Below are positions 53,201 to 62,369 of a DNA stretch of 64,000 bases, one piece after another. The position numbers and the translations under genes are program-made. Position 1 is the stretch's first letter, and each line of letters starts with the position of its first letter. Under the pieces are notes generated by a model. That model did not search any database. It was not told where the DNA came from and worked only from the letters and a program-made list of their open reading frames with translations. This DNA comes from Candidatus Helarchaeota archaeon (lineage in GTDB: Archaea; Asgardarchaeota; Lokiarchaeia; Helarchaeales; HEL-GB-A). The stretch covers positions 1 to 64,000 of the forward strand of contig JABXJT010000008.1 in the NCBI GenBank assembly GCA_013375455.1, in the 5' to 3' direction.

Positions 53201-54788
53201 TAGTACTTGGACAGCTAATGATAATATCACCTATGATTCAGATGGATTAGGTGTGGGGATATGGAATTTCACCTTGACCGTAGATGATGGCCTGTATGGA
53301 ATTACCTACGATGACGTGATTGTGACAGTGAATGATCGCCCGATAGTTTCCCAACCCGTTGATTTGACGTATCAGAACGGGACCATGGAATATTTGAATC
53401 CTTTAATTGAGTGGATTATCACGGATAGCTTTCTCAACAGTTCAGCTGCCTATACGATAATTCGGAATGGCACGGAAATCGAAAATGGAACGTGGTCGTC
53501 TGAGATCAACGAGAATATCATTAATACAAGTTTAGATACGTTAGGTATTGGATATTGGTATTATACGATCACAATTGATGATGGCATTACTGGGTTTAAC
53601 TGGAGTTTAAACGACACGGTTCTTGTCACAGTTAATGATCCGGTTGCTGTAACGACACCAAGTGATTTGGTTTATCAGTTTGGTGCCACGAACCAAACGA
53701 TCAGCTGGATCATCACGGACCTCGTTTCTCCAGACCCGACATATATCATTACACGGGGTGGTGCGCTCGTTGCGAGTGGGAACTGGAGTGCGGACGTGCC
53801 AATCACCATTGATGTGAGTGCACTAGGTGTTGGAACCCACTATTATAAAATAATATTATATGATGGCGCAGGCGCCACAATTTCTGATGAAGTTATGGTC
53901 AAAGTCAATCCTGAGCCACTCCAACTCTGGCCTTATATCGTGATAGTAATTGCGATTGCTGTTACAGCTGGCTTGCTATACTATCTCCGCCGGGAAGGGC
54001 TCATCGGGAGAAAACCCCCAATTAACGTGTTTGTCAGTCATGCCATGGCTGATTATGAAAAATATAAAGTAGGAGAGCTTGCTTCCAATTTAGAGAGTAA
54101 AAAGCAGGTAAAGCAGGGCTTCATCTGTGAGCAAGATATGAAGGCGAATATCGATGAGTGGATGGAGCAAACGGTTCCCCTCTCTCATGTTTTTGTTTTT
54201 ATCGCTACCAAAAATTCGATCAAATCCAGGGATTGCAAGCGAGAGATTAAACTGGCTCGGGAGAATGACATTTTCATCGTACCCCTCAAATCGGAAGAAC
54301 TAAAGTGGGAGCAGTTAGCTAAGCTGGATATGCACCGCGAATTTGGCTTCGACTATACGTATGAGAATTTTGACGAGATCGTGCAAAATCTATCTGAATA
54401 TCTTGACAAATTAAAAATAGACCTGGATAAAATGCATGTACAATTAAAGAAATCGTCAATCTTATTTATGCCTGCGCTTGAAACGGAATTAAACCTTAGT
54501 GAAATTCAAATGCGACGGCTGATCAAAATCCTTATCAAAAACGGGGATGTTTTAGGCGTCTGGAGTACTGACAATAAAAACTTTCTGAAGGATAAAGAGG
54601 TCTTACGTCGAATCAACGCCTATAATATCACGCCAACTCAATCCAATTTTGAGAAACTCATGGAACTTATTGGCATTTCTGAGGAATCTCGAGCCACCCT
54701 TCAGACTATCTTGATAAAAAAATTGAAGAAGGATCTTGAGCAAACTCCTGCCTCAAAAGAGAAACTTCCTGCGGCACCAAAAAGATAG
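50241..54788 (+). CDS. Giant double-propeller surface receptor with cytosolic TIR domain
   Basis: A 1515-residue protein. Signal anchor at 5-25. Residues about 67-440 hold seven repeats (pattern PALAVDGDGNVHIVWQD then DIFYKNYTAATGTWSNTTV), one Ig-like domain follows (441-532), then a second set of seven repeats (534-933) and three Ig-like domains (941-1226). Each set fits a seven-bladed propeller. One TM lies at about 1228-1248. The cytosolic TIR domain (about 1261-1390) shows INVFVSHAMADYEKY, EQDMKANIDEW and SRDCKREIKLA, in which Glu1335 sits where NADase TIRs have the catalytic Glu. A C-terminal winged-helix-like segment follows (1396-1470). Confidence 0.88.
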   Translation: MRNRYTCILTVILVLVIIFTCTLNSQNIENRWKMENQDVCIHAGSAPPMSLLKVFYPASNLASQDPALVVDDDQNIHVVWQDSFINDPPKHIFYKNYTAATGRWSATLWISTESTSIAEDPALAVDGDGNVHIVWQDNSLLDGSNDYDIFYKNYTAATGTWSTTFVVSTESTSTSYHPSLREENGTLHLVWEDQTPLDGPGSDWDIFYKNYTVATGTWSNTTIISTESTSWSISASLEVEQNGNIHIAWQDSTALDGNTDYDIFYKNYTAATGTWSNTTVISTESSSGARNPALVVGADGTIHVAWDDVTNYDGAGTDWDIFYKNYTVATDTWGTTQVISTASTGPAEHPALAVGANGTIHLVWDDGTGGNPSILHQNYTAATGTWSNVTVISTESSWVSEKPTLAADESGNLHVAWEDQHPYEDAGTDKDIFYKMLIYNNLLPAINTPSDFYAELEDDAIVWTILDNTVRNTSYVITRNNQSFREGTWRSSEDIIINIDELEIGTWNYTIVVDDGIGGIVEDEVFVVTPLFGMNSEWVSSESTVESRSPDLGIDGTGNINIVWVDRANLGGKDYLDDFDVFYKNLPITSGQWSNTTVIFPESNYTFTSGPALAVDSLGNSHIVWYDGTNYSGAGTDLDIFYINYTVATGMWSNLTIVSTESISSSFTPAIAVDSDGNVHVAWQDQTNLSGASTDWDIFYKNYNATTGIWSNTTVVSTAYAEPVWEPFVHSEQPSIAVDQIGNVHLAWRDKSNYSGSDYDYDIFYRNLTVSTGTWSNFTVISTESTEESATPSLAVDGFGNIYIAWRDKINFLADTDIFFRNYTASTGVWSNTTMLTPDSITDSRSPSLAVEANGNIHIAWEERTNYGDGDWDMDIVYQEWRPSMGRWSPTTIVSRESTTDSGDPSLAVDSDGNVHIAWQENIQQVADRSIFYKTVLYKNSPPVITSPSNPYYELGSLGNSLNWFIADIGVHSPTYIIRRNGTLVADSTWTANDNITYDSDGLGVGIWNFTLTVDDGLYGITYDDVIVTVNDRPIVSQPVDLTYQNGTMEYLNPLIEWIITDSFLNSSAAYTIIRNGTEIENGTWSSEINENIINTSLDTLGIGYWYYTITIDDGITGFNWSLNDTVLVTVNDPVAVTTPSDLVYQFGATNQTISWIITDLVSPDPTYIITRGGALVASGNWSADVPITIDVSALGVGTHYYKIILYDGAGATISDEVMVKVNPEPLQLWPYIVIVIAIAVTAGLLYYLRREGLIGRKPPINVFVSHAMADYEKYKVGELASNLESKKQVKQGFICEQDMKANIDEWMEQTVPLSHVFVFIATKNSIKSRDCKREIKLARENDIFIVPLKSEELKWEQLAKLDMHREFGFDYTYENFDEIVQNLSEYLDKLKIDLDKMHVQLKKSSILFMPALETELNLSEIQMRRLIKILIKNGDVLGVWSTDNKNFLKDKEVLRRINAYNITPTQSNFEKLMELIGISEESRATLQTILIKKLKKDLEQTPASKEKLPAAPKR

Positions 54789-54827
54789 AATTTAATACCC
54801 ACATTAATGCAATGCTCCCCAGATGGA

Positions 54828-55160
54828 TTACTCGGGCAGACCATTGAAAATCTGTTTCATAGTTTTTCGATAAGCTTGAAATGCAGCACGTCCTTTCTCA
54901 GTGAGATGGAGCATCGTGTGGGGCTTTCTGAAGACAAATTCCTTTTCAACGTCGATATATTTAGCGGCTTCGAGTTTACTCATATGGGAGGAGAGATTAC
55001 CAAAAGTTAATCCAGTTTGGCGCATTATGAATAGAAAGTCAGCGCTTTCCACCACGTATAAGAGTGCCATGATCTTCAAGCGAGCGGGCTCATGGATGAG
55101 TTTATCGATTTCTGTAATAGAATCTTTTTTTTCATTAGGGGGGGCTTTATTGGGGGGCAT
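54828..55160 (-). CDS. Winged-helix transcriptional regulator (HTH_34/MarR-like)
   Basis: A 110-residue regulator: LIHEPARLKIMALLYVVES, FLFIMRQTGLTFGNLSSHMSKLEAAKYI (recognition helix region), VEKEFVFRKPHTMLHLTEKGRAAFQAYRKTM (wing and dimer helix). It overlaps the upstream membrane-protein gene by 14 bp; both are transcribed from the promoter/operator at 55848-55882. Autoregulation is likely. Confidence 0.88.
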   Translation of the reverse strand: MPPNKAPPNEKKDSITEIDKLIHEPARLKIMALLYVVESADFLFIMRQTGLTFGNLSSHMSKLEAAKYIDVEKEFVFRKPHTMLHLTEKGRAAFQAYRKTMKQIFNGLPE

Positions 55161-55797
55161 CAGCGATCTCCTTGGATGGCAATGGATATTTTCGTATGAA
55201 CCGAAGAAGATATATCAAACCCATTATCAGAAGACTGCCTCCAAACAAACCGTATGAAATGAGTGCGCGAAAGGGACTACCAGTAAAGGAACGTAACACT
55301 TCATCAAAAGGCCAAGCTAAACCGCATAACACCGCGATTGCGTACAATCGGGTAAAATTTAGATGGTATGCAATTATACTAATTGGGAGCGTGACAATCA
55401 ATAAAGAAATGATAATTATCCCACCAATTCCTACAAATAAACTCTGTTGGAGTAGATTATTCGCCGTTAAAATTACGAGGATTGTTGTCGCAATTACGAA
55501 AAGGAGTGTGATCATTAGGAGTTTCTTATGGGCAGCAGTGCGTTTAGGACCAAATTTAGCTACTCCTAAGCGCGGGTTTGTGATATATTTCTTACCCAAG
55601 AAAAACGTCATGAAGCCAACAATCCCATAGACTATGAACAATAGGGCAAACCAAGAAGAATCAAAGAAATTAGTAATGGTCATGTTGAAACCCCCGCCCA
55701 TGATCATAATGCCGATATCCATTTCAACTAAACCATCTTGAAAGGTTGAAGTAAAGGCGCGTCTTTCAATTTGTTTTAAATCGATTTCATTCGACAT
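55147..55797 (-). CDS. Polytopic membrane protein co-transcribed with HTH regulator
   Basis: A 216-residue protein with a cytosolic N-terminus (FTSTFQDGLVEMDIGIMIMGGG) and about five TM spans. A basic loop (GPKRTAAHKKL) separates TM 2 and 3. It lies upstream of and overlaps the regulator gene, a layout typical of PadR/HTH_34-controlled membrane genes. Function unknown. Confidence 0.75.
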   Translation of the reverse strand: MSNEIDLKQIERRAFTSTFQDGLVEMDIGIMIMGGGFNMTITNFFDSSWFALLFIVYGIVGFMTFFLGKKYITNPRLGVAKFGPKRTAAHKKLLMITLLFVIATTILVILTANNLLQQSLFVGIGGIIIISLLIVTLPISIIAYHLNFTRLYAIAVLCGLAWPFDEVLRSFTGSPFRALISYGLFGGSLLIMGLIYLLRFIRKYPLPSKEIADAPQ

Positions 55798-55847
55798 TTT
55801 TTCATCACTTTGAATTTTTTGATTTCATCTAACATAGCTTTGTATTG

Positions 55848-55882
55848 CAAAGTATTTAAACTTTGTGTCGCAAAGTACTTTG
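55848..55882 (-). promoter_or_regulatory. Double palindromic operator overlapping a TATA box
   Basis: CAAAGT-N6-ACTTTG at 55848-55865 and the perfect palindrome CAAAGTACTTTG at 55871-55882, centres 20 bp apart (two helix turns). The N6 of the first site gives TTTAAATA on the minus strand, a TATA box about 55 bp before the ATG at 55797. Binding of the HTH regulator here would block the TATA box. Confidence 0.65.
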
Positions 55883-55913
55883 TAGGACTCGTGCGCTATG
55901 AAAAAAAAAGAGG

Positions 55914-56081
55914 TTATTCAGGGAGTCCATTAAAAAATTGTTTCATGCTTTCCCGATAGGCTTGGAACGCGGCGCGCCCTTCTGCGGTAAGGCGGAGCAT
56001 ATTATGTGGCTTCTTGCCTAATAAATCTTTCTCAACCATAATACGTGCTCCAAATTCTTGGATACGGGATTTCCAATAAAC
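55914..56081 (-). pseudogene. 3'-end remnant of a second HTH regulator gene
   Basis: 55 codons plus stop on the minus strand read VYWKSRIQEFGARIMVEK, then DLLGKKPHNMLRLTAEGRAA and a FQAYRESMKQFFNGLPE end. This matches the C-terminal half of the regulator at 54828-55160 (shared GRAAFQAYR and NGLPE). No start or recognition helix upstream, so it is a decayed copy. It sits just upstream of the operator. Confidence 0.75.
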
Positions 56082-56290
56082 CTGGCACAAGACTCAATAT
56101 TTTATCTACTTCTGGGACTTTTTTTCCTGTGATGCCTTGTCTTTTTTTTTGTTTGTTGTTGTTAATGTATATTTAAATAGAGCTTAATCTAAACCAACTA
56201 TGACTAAAAATACTGCGTTCATATGCCTTCTTTTTAACAATTTTTTAAGTTAAAAATCGACACATAAGGAAAAAATGGGAATTGAAAAAA

Positions 56291-56836
56291 ATGAGTAAAA
56301 GAAAAGCCGAACCAGAACAAGAACCAACAAGAAACCAAGAAAAAAGCCCCGCAGAAGCCCCCTCGAATAAACAATGGCCTGGATGCTGCGACCAATGCAG
56401 TTCTGATTGGAAGAATAAAGAAACTCTTCCTGATAGTAACGAATTATTAAATGTATTTCTGATAGTTATTGGGGGAATAACCGTGATCTATGGGTTATCC
56501 TATTTTTTTCCGTATCTCTTTACCTGGCTCCAAGATATCACCACCAACCCGGATTTCCAAACCTACTTCACAGTACTAGGTTCTATTCATGTTATTTTAG
56601 GATGTTTTGCAATTATAGCGGGGGTCGGCATGTTTCAAGAACAGGAATGGGCATGGGGCATGGCGTTATTAATATTGACGTTCATTATAATAAATGCGAT
56701 AGTAACATTGATTAATACGTTAGCGGGAGGTTCCTTCTCGCTAGATAACATAAGTTTCTGGATTCAACTTGTATCGGTACCGTTTGCAGCGTTAGGAATT
56801 CCATGGCTTCTCGCGACTAAAGAGCGGTATTTTTAA
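56291..56836 (+). CDS. Four-TM membrane protein with charged N-terminal tail
   Basis: About 181 residues from ATG 56291 (a TTG three codons earlier is possible). A hydrophilic Pro/Glu-rich N-terminus with PGCCDQCSSDW (possible metal or disulfide cluster) precedes four TM spans (VIGGITVIYGLSYFF, VLGSIHVILGCFAIIAG, MALLILTFIIINAIVTL, and a last span ending at LGIPWLLA). No family recognised. It is upstream of the third giant receptor on the same strand. Confidence 0.6.
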   Translation: MSKRKAEPEQEPTRNQEKSPAEAPSNKQWPGCCDQCSSDWKNKETLPDSNELLNVFLIVIGGITVIYGLSYFFPYLFTWLQDITTNPDFQTYFTVLGSIHVILGCFAIIAGVGMFQEQEWAWGMALLILTFIIINAIVTLINTLAGGSFSLDNISFWIQLVSVPFAALGIPWLLATKERYF

Positions 56837-56940
56837 AATCAGACTGAATAGAAGCATGAGCAATTGACGCTACTATTCTTTAAAAAAGTTAAATTTATTG
56901 GAATTTGAGTGAAGAAAACCGGGAAAGTGAGTGAATAGAA

Positions 56941-59900
56941 ATGAAAGATATCCTCAAAAAGCTATCACTATTTTTGATATTATTCGGTTTTAGTTTCTTG
57001 ATTATAACTCAATTCACTATTGTAGAACAAACTGCACCTCCTCTTAGGACTTTTGACCATATTCCATCTGGAAATCCTTTAGCAACCTGTAATGGGGCGT
57101 TAGGTCCCACGCCAGCTGCTTATAATTATTCCGGAGCAGGCCCATCCTACCCAGTTCTGGAGACATTCAATGAGACCGCGAAATTGGCTAGTACCCAAGC
57201 CGGTCTGAGTTATGGGACGAATATCAGTCTCGGGTTGTCGCCAGGCTATCCCTCCCAGAACGCGAGCAGAGTATTCGGAACGGTGACATCGCTAGTCGAG
57301 AATCACCCTGGGGCGTTCGACAACGATTTTTCCGGGGGGTGGGAAGACTGGACGGCGTATGAGTATGATGCAGGGTCAGATGGTGGCTATATGAACGAAT
57401 CCCATGTTCCCGGAAGCCCACAATACGTCCAGATCTCCATGGATGGGCAAAAAAATCCGCAGACCACGTCAGTAGGAGGGTTTGACGCAGGCATGGATGG
57501 GGGGGGTTATGATTGGACTTACACAGAGGAATATGCATCAGATGTTGGCGATAGTGGCACGGGAACCCGGCTCTATGGCATTCGCTCGTGGAGTGGATCT
57601 ACTAATTACTATTTTTATCTCCATGAGCAGGGGTATGCAACGGTGGGGAGCCATGATACATGGTGTAATTATGGAACAATTGAGCATGCCGATTATGATC
57701 TGCATGTATTCAAGATCACGTCCCCCTCATTCCAACATGGGATCCAGACAGGGCCAGAGGCAGGGAACGAGATCACCGGTGCAACATTGACGGTGCGATG
57801 GAACGTCCATAGCCCTGATTTTGATGATCCGAATAATGATGCTTACTTAGATGTTAAGTTGAGCACGAATGGGGGGTCGAGCTATACTTCACATCGCCTC
57901 TGGACAAGAACTGGGAACAATCCGAGTGGATGGTATGTATCAACATGGGATGTGGGCTCGATAATCCAAGCAACTAGTTTTGATACCAATCTCAAGATTC
58001 AGTTGAAATTCTTTGTCTATCTAGCGTCGAGCAATTCCGGAGATCCCGAATATCTGTCCTGCGATATCGATTACGTGACCTTAGAAATTGACTATAATGA
58101 GTCGCGAAAATTTTCCGCTGGGAGTATAGCGGGATTACAAAGCGACAGTTACAATTATTCGAAAGATACCCAGGCGGCCAGCTTTAGCTTTGATTACAAG
58201 TTATCCCAGAATTGGGATGATGTTGGAGGAAATACGCATGCATGTGACCATACGGAAATAGCGCTCTGGATGTCGAACACCAGTACGGGCAGTCCGGCGT
58301 GGGTTTGGGTCCATTCACTGGATGATGATGGATTTTTTGTTAAGGACAATACTTGGCGTACAATTTCGAGTCCAATCGATCTCACAACAGGGTTAGGGCA
58401 AGATGGGGCGGTACCTCAGTTTTATTTCCGGCTAGCTGTCCACTGGAAGGACAATTGGGGTCCTCTCACCAATGATTTACTCACAGTTGATTTTGATAAT
58501 CTTGAATTTGATTTTACCGCAGATATTTTACCTGAAGAGGCGCAATTATACATATATGATGCCACCTATGGTGGTCCGGATATTCCGGTTCAATCCTTGG
58601 GTTATGGCAGTGGTTACTTTGATTCTCAGACAACACATAATTGGACTGGTACATTTCAAGGAGGTGCAACCCCTGATCTGCAGTGGGTAATAAAAAATCC
58701 ATATTATCAAGGAGCTTCTGTAAGCATAACACACGGCGACATTTTCATGGAGGAATCATATCTAACCAATGCAACGACCCGATTTTCGTGTAAAGCGAAT
58801 TCCACAAACACTTGGTATTTCGATTGGAATTCCGCACAAAAACAAGATGATGCAAGGACTTCGTCGGAACAAATGGAAATAACAGGCGTTCCAAGTGATT
58901 GGGGCGATGAATACGTTAATATTTTTCCTTCAGATAATGGTGAAAGCGCCTACAAGGCAGGAGCAGGTACTTTCAGAATCAGTAATTCACATTCAAATAC
59001 ACTTTATACATTAGCCGTATCTTCTCCAAATAAGCTGTACGAGCAAATTGTCAATATTAGGAGCCAAGAAAATTCAACAGCAACTTTTATTGACTGGGCA
59101 ATAGTCTATCCAACCAATTTTACGAGAATACGGGTAAGATCCTCGGATGATAATGGCTACCTGAATATGACGCTCTGGCAAGCAGCACGAAATGGTACAG
59201 AACTCGTGATAAACTATAGTATTGAACACCGCGAGTTTCTAAACGTTGGAACTAGCGAAAGTTACTCAACACCGTGGCAGATTCCTATTGATGCAGTACC
59301 AGGACAATGGCTATATGTACTTCAGTGGAATAATTCACTGATAGCAGGACAAGTAACAGAGGTTGGGCATGTGATCATTCCTCTAGAGATTAGAAGAAGA
59401 ACGGTAGCCACAGGGGTCATTTTTGGCAAAAAAATAGCTGGCCAAATAGGATATGGTAATAGCTCGATTAATGCGGTTAATCGAACCCTGGACTTGGGTC
59501 CGCTCTTACTTAATATTACATGGACGGATCTCCACTCGGGATCAGGTGTAACCTATTATGATAACGCATACATCAATATTACTGGCGATTATGGTCCGCC
59601 AGATCCCAGCCCGTATGATGATCGCTCTCCTTATACCATTGTTCAAAAGAACCTTACTCGTATGGGAGATACCTTTTATTACGAAATTTCTCAAACGGAT
59701 TACGAAACTTGGTGTTATACAGGGCTTCATAATTTTACTATCGTGCTTGAAAGCGAATCTACTGAGTTTAATGGCACTGGATCCGAACTATTTGAAATTT
59801 CAGGAAGTTTTTACGTGATCACTAACATCAATATGACGCTAAATCCTTTGGCGTCACTGACCGATCCGCCCTCCTATTTCTCACAAGGAGAATTACTCAA

Positions 59901-62310
59901 TTTCAAGATCGATTTATATGATGTTTCCCATAGTATTCCTGTGGATAATAATTCTCCCTTTATTAATTCACTTCCAAATCCATGGATGGGCGCAGTTCAT
60001 CCTATATGGGAACTCGTCTTTTCTCAGCAATATGCCAATTTTAGTAAAGGGGGCGTGCCTGGAACGAGTGGACCTTTATTTCCAACAGCGGTTCCCGGCA
60101 GTTATAATAGTTATATTACTCTTAATCCTCAATGCGATCCTGTTAGTGGTTTAAATCCCTTTCCTAGTGACTATTATTATTTCAATCTGAGTGCAATTAT
60201 TACGAAAAATGAGGCTTTGAATTGGGAAGCAGAGATAGTTTATTGCAAAAATAATACACTTTCTCCCGACCTGGAACCCTATAGGATGTCAGATTGGGGC
60301 CGCATTGAAGTGGGCTCAGGACCTAGTCTAACAATCGATTATCCCTCCCTAGATTTTGTGTTCTCTGGTCCCTCCTTGATAATTAACGGAACCGCGTATG
60401 GAGGTGGTCAGATTATTGATACAGTCCAAATAAATGATAGCCGCTTCACATTAACCCAGGATCCACAAGGGAACGCAACTGCTTATTACGAATTTCAAAA
60501 TACAAGTATCATCACAGAGGGACCTATACAGGTCAATCTAACAATAAATACCACAGGTGGCTTAACTAATGAGTTGATATGGTGGTTTTATTTCGATATT
60601 TCCGACCCCACAATAAATATTTTAAATCCCGCATTTGATGGAGTTAATGTTTCGAATTCAATTATTAATATTAGCGGTTATATTGATGGTACTGGCTCAA
60701 ATATAGCTAACGTGGCGATTAATGATTCACGGTTCGGACTTTTCAGAGATCCCTCATTGAGTCTTGCAGGAGTATTTGAATTTTGTAATACTACTAATAT
60801 ACCGGATGGATACATCGCAATTACGGTTAATACAACCGATTCAGCTGGTTTATCCACTTTCAGTACGAGGCGATTCAAAATTGACAATACGCCACCCTCC
60901 ATTACTTTGGATGATCCCCAAAATCAGACTTTAATTCATAAGCCTAATTTTATCAATTTAACTATTTCTGACAATGCTCTAATACCTTCTTCCGTACAGT
61001 GGAAGGCTAATGTTACAGAAACCATATGGACGACCGCATTCAATGGATCCTATGATATTAATTTGGGATTTTTCGCTAGCGACCAGACAGTTCAATTCTG
61101 GGTGAAAGCCAATGACTCTGCTGGTAACACCGCCATGATTACTATTATTCTATCATTCGATGATACTCCACCTTTAATTACTTTGAATACTCCAGCCAAT
61201 GGAACGGTCGTTCGAAAACCTACATTACTTAATTTAACTATTTATGACCCCTTTTTGGACCCCCTCAGCTTAGAATGGAAGGCGAATGTCACTCAAACTA
61301 CTTGGACGAACACCTTCATCGGGTTTTATTACATAGATTTAGCAGGTTTTTCCAGCAATCAACCACTGCAATTCTGGGTGAGAGCGAATGACAGTATCGG
61401 TAATGCTGCTTTGAACACCTTTATTTTAGTATTTGACGATATTCTGCCTTCAATTGTTTTGCACACCCCACAAAATAACTCAATTATTCAGAAGCCTTCA
61501 TTCATTGATTTAACCATTAGTGATACAAATTTAGATAGTAATACTGCAGAATGGAGGGACAATGTCTCACAAACGGATTGGACTAATTTTGCTCTCGGCT
61601 ACTATGACATTGATCTACTAAATGTTACCAGTAATCAAGCAGTACAATATTGGGTTCGCGCCAACGATACGGCCGATAATTATAATTGGATTACATTCTT
61701 CCTCACCTTCGATGATACCCCTCCACCTCCGCCGGTAAAAAGAGATTATACCTATGTAGGAGGCAATCTAACCCTCAGATGGACTGGATCCCCCGATACG
61801 GTGTATTATCAAGTGCGGCGGAATGGCATAACCCTTGGAAATACGACTAATGACTATTTCTTTGATTTATCATGGTTAAATCCAGGAGACTATGAATATG
61901 AGATTATTCCCTTTGACGAAGCTAATAATATGGGGGAAGCGCTTACTATTCAAATTAGAATCCAACCAGATTATCAACAGCTTTTTATAATTCTTGCTAT
62001 AGCCGTAATGGCAGCAACTGCTGCCATCGCTGCTACAAGCCGGTATTATTCCCGTAAAAGGCGCAAAGATACTACCCTTCCTCCAAAAATGAAGTTGATT
62101 GGTAAGAAAGAGGATCTTCTTTCAGCAGTTGATCTCAACAGAGCGTCAGACTTAATAGAGGGAGCAAGTAAACAAGATATCGAGCGATTAATTCATAAAT
62201 TACTAGACGAAAATAAAATTCAGGGAGTTTTTGAAGGAGATTTTTTCATAATCCAGTCAAATGTGGACGTTTTCGTTAAATATCTTCAAAATAAGCACCC
62301 GAAATCATAA
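56941..62310 (+). CDS. Third giant surface protein with Ig-like repeats, one TM and cytosolic winged-helix-like domain
   Basis: A 1789-residue protein. Signal peptide at 8-28. The first about 550 residues contain jelly-roll/concanavalin-like stretches (SVGGFDAGMDGGGYDWTY, ATLTVRWNVHSPDFDDP, TFSFDYKLSQNWDD-type). The middle is Asn/Ser/Thr-rich. Residues about 1180-1590 hold Ig-like modules with three near-repeats of the pattern KPxFINLTISD ... WKANVTxTxWT ... QFWVRANDS. An Fn3-like module is followed by a TM near 1680-1700, a basic stop-transfer RKRRKD, and a winged-helix-like C-terminus (DLNRASDLIEGASKQDIERL, EGDFFIIQSN). Confidence 0.85.
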   Translation: MKDILKKLSLFLILFGFSFLIITQFTIVEQTAPPLRTFDHIPSGNPLATCNGALGPTPAAYNYSGAGPSYPVLETFNETAKLASTQAGLSYGTNISLGLSPGYPSQNASRVFGTVTSLVENHPGAFDNDFSGGWEDWTAYEYDAGSDGGYMNESHVPGSPQYVQISMDGQKNPQTTSVGGFDAGMDGGGYDWTYTEEYASDVGDSGTGTRLYGIRSWSGSTNYYFYLHEQGYATVGSHDTWCNYGTIEHADYDLHVFKITSPSFQHGIQTGPEAGNEITGATLTVRWNVHSPDFDDPNNDAYLDVKLSTNGGSSYTSHRLWTRTGNNPSGWYVSTWDVGSIIQATSFDTNLKIQLKFFVYLASSNSGDPEYLSCDIDYVTLEIDYNESRKFSAGSIAGLQSDSYNYSKDTQAASFSFDYKLSQNWDDVGGNTHACDHTEIALWMSNTSTGSPAWVWVHSLDDDGFFVKDNTWRTISSPIDLTTGLGQDGAVPQFYFRLAVHWKDNWGPLTNDLLTVDFDNLEFDFTADILPEEAQLYIYDATYGGPDIPVQSLGYGSGYFDSQTTHNWTGTFQGGATPDLQWVIKNPYYQGASVSITHGDIFMEESYLTNATTRFSCKANSTNTWYFDWNSAQKQDDARTSSEQMEITGVPSDWGDEYVNIFPSDNGESAYKAGAGTFRISNSHSNTLYTLAVSSPNKLYEQIVNIRSQENSTATFIDWAIVYPTNFTRIRVRSSDDNGYLNMTLWQAARNGTELVINYSIEHREFLNVGTSESYSTPWQIPIDAVPGQWLYVLQWNNSLIAGQVTEVGHVIIPLEIRRRTVATGVIFGKKIAGQIGYGNSSINAVNRTLDLGPLLLNITWTDLHSGSGVTYYDNAYINITGDYGPPDPSPYDDRSPYTIVQKNLTRMGDTFYYEISQTDYETWCYTGLHNFTIVLESESTEFNGTGSELFEISGSFYVITNINMTLNPLASLTDPPSYFSQGELLNFKIDLYDVSHSIPVDNNSPFINSLPNPWMGAVHPIWELVFSQQYANFSKGGVPGTSGPLFPTAVPGSYNSYITLNPQCDPVSGLNPFPSDYYYFNLSAIITKNEALNWEAEIVYCKNNTLSPDLEPYRMSDWGRIEVGSGPSLTIDYPSLDFVFSGPSLIINGTAYGGGQIIDTVQINDSRFTLTQDPQGNATAYYEFQNTSIITEGPIQVNLTINTTGGLTNELIWWFYFDISDPTINILNPAFDGVNVSNSIINISGYIDGTGSNIANVAINDSRFGLFRDPSLSLAGVFEFCNTTNIPDGYIAITVNTTDSAGLSTFSTRRFKIDNTPPSITLDDPQNQTLIHKPNFINLTISDNALIPSSVQWKANVTETIWTTAFNGSYDINLGFFASDQTVQFWVKANDSAGNTAMITIILSFDDTPPLITLNTPANGTVVRKPTLLNLTIYDPFLDPLSLEWKANVTQTTWTNTFIGFYYIDLAGFSSNQPLQFWVRANDSIGNAALNTFILVFDDILPSIVLHTPQNNSIIQKPSFIDLTISDTNLDSNTAEWRDNVSQTDWTNFALGYYDIDLLNVTSNQAVQYWVRANDTADNYNWITFFLTFDDTPPPPPVKRDYTYVGGNLTLRWTGSPDTVYYQVRRNGITLGNTTNDYFFDLSWLNPGDYEYEIIPFDEANNMGEALTIQIRIQPDYQQLFIILAIAVMAATAAIAATSRYYSRKRRKDTTLPPKMKLIGKKEDLLSAVDLNRASDLIEGASKQDIERLIHKLLDENKIQGVFEGDFFIIQSNVDVFVKYLQNKHPKS

Positions 62311-62369
62311 GATTTAATAAATAGAAGAAAGCTGATGTCTCCTCATCTAAATAAAACCCGGCTTAACTA

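Noticed and set aside
57224..57790. Overlapping frames inside the third giant surface protein
   Set aside because: Shadows in a GC-richer part of a single long reading frame.
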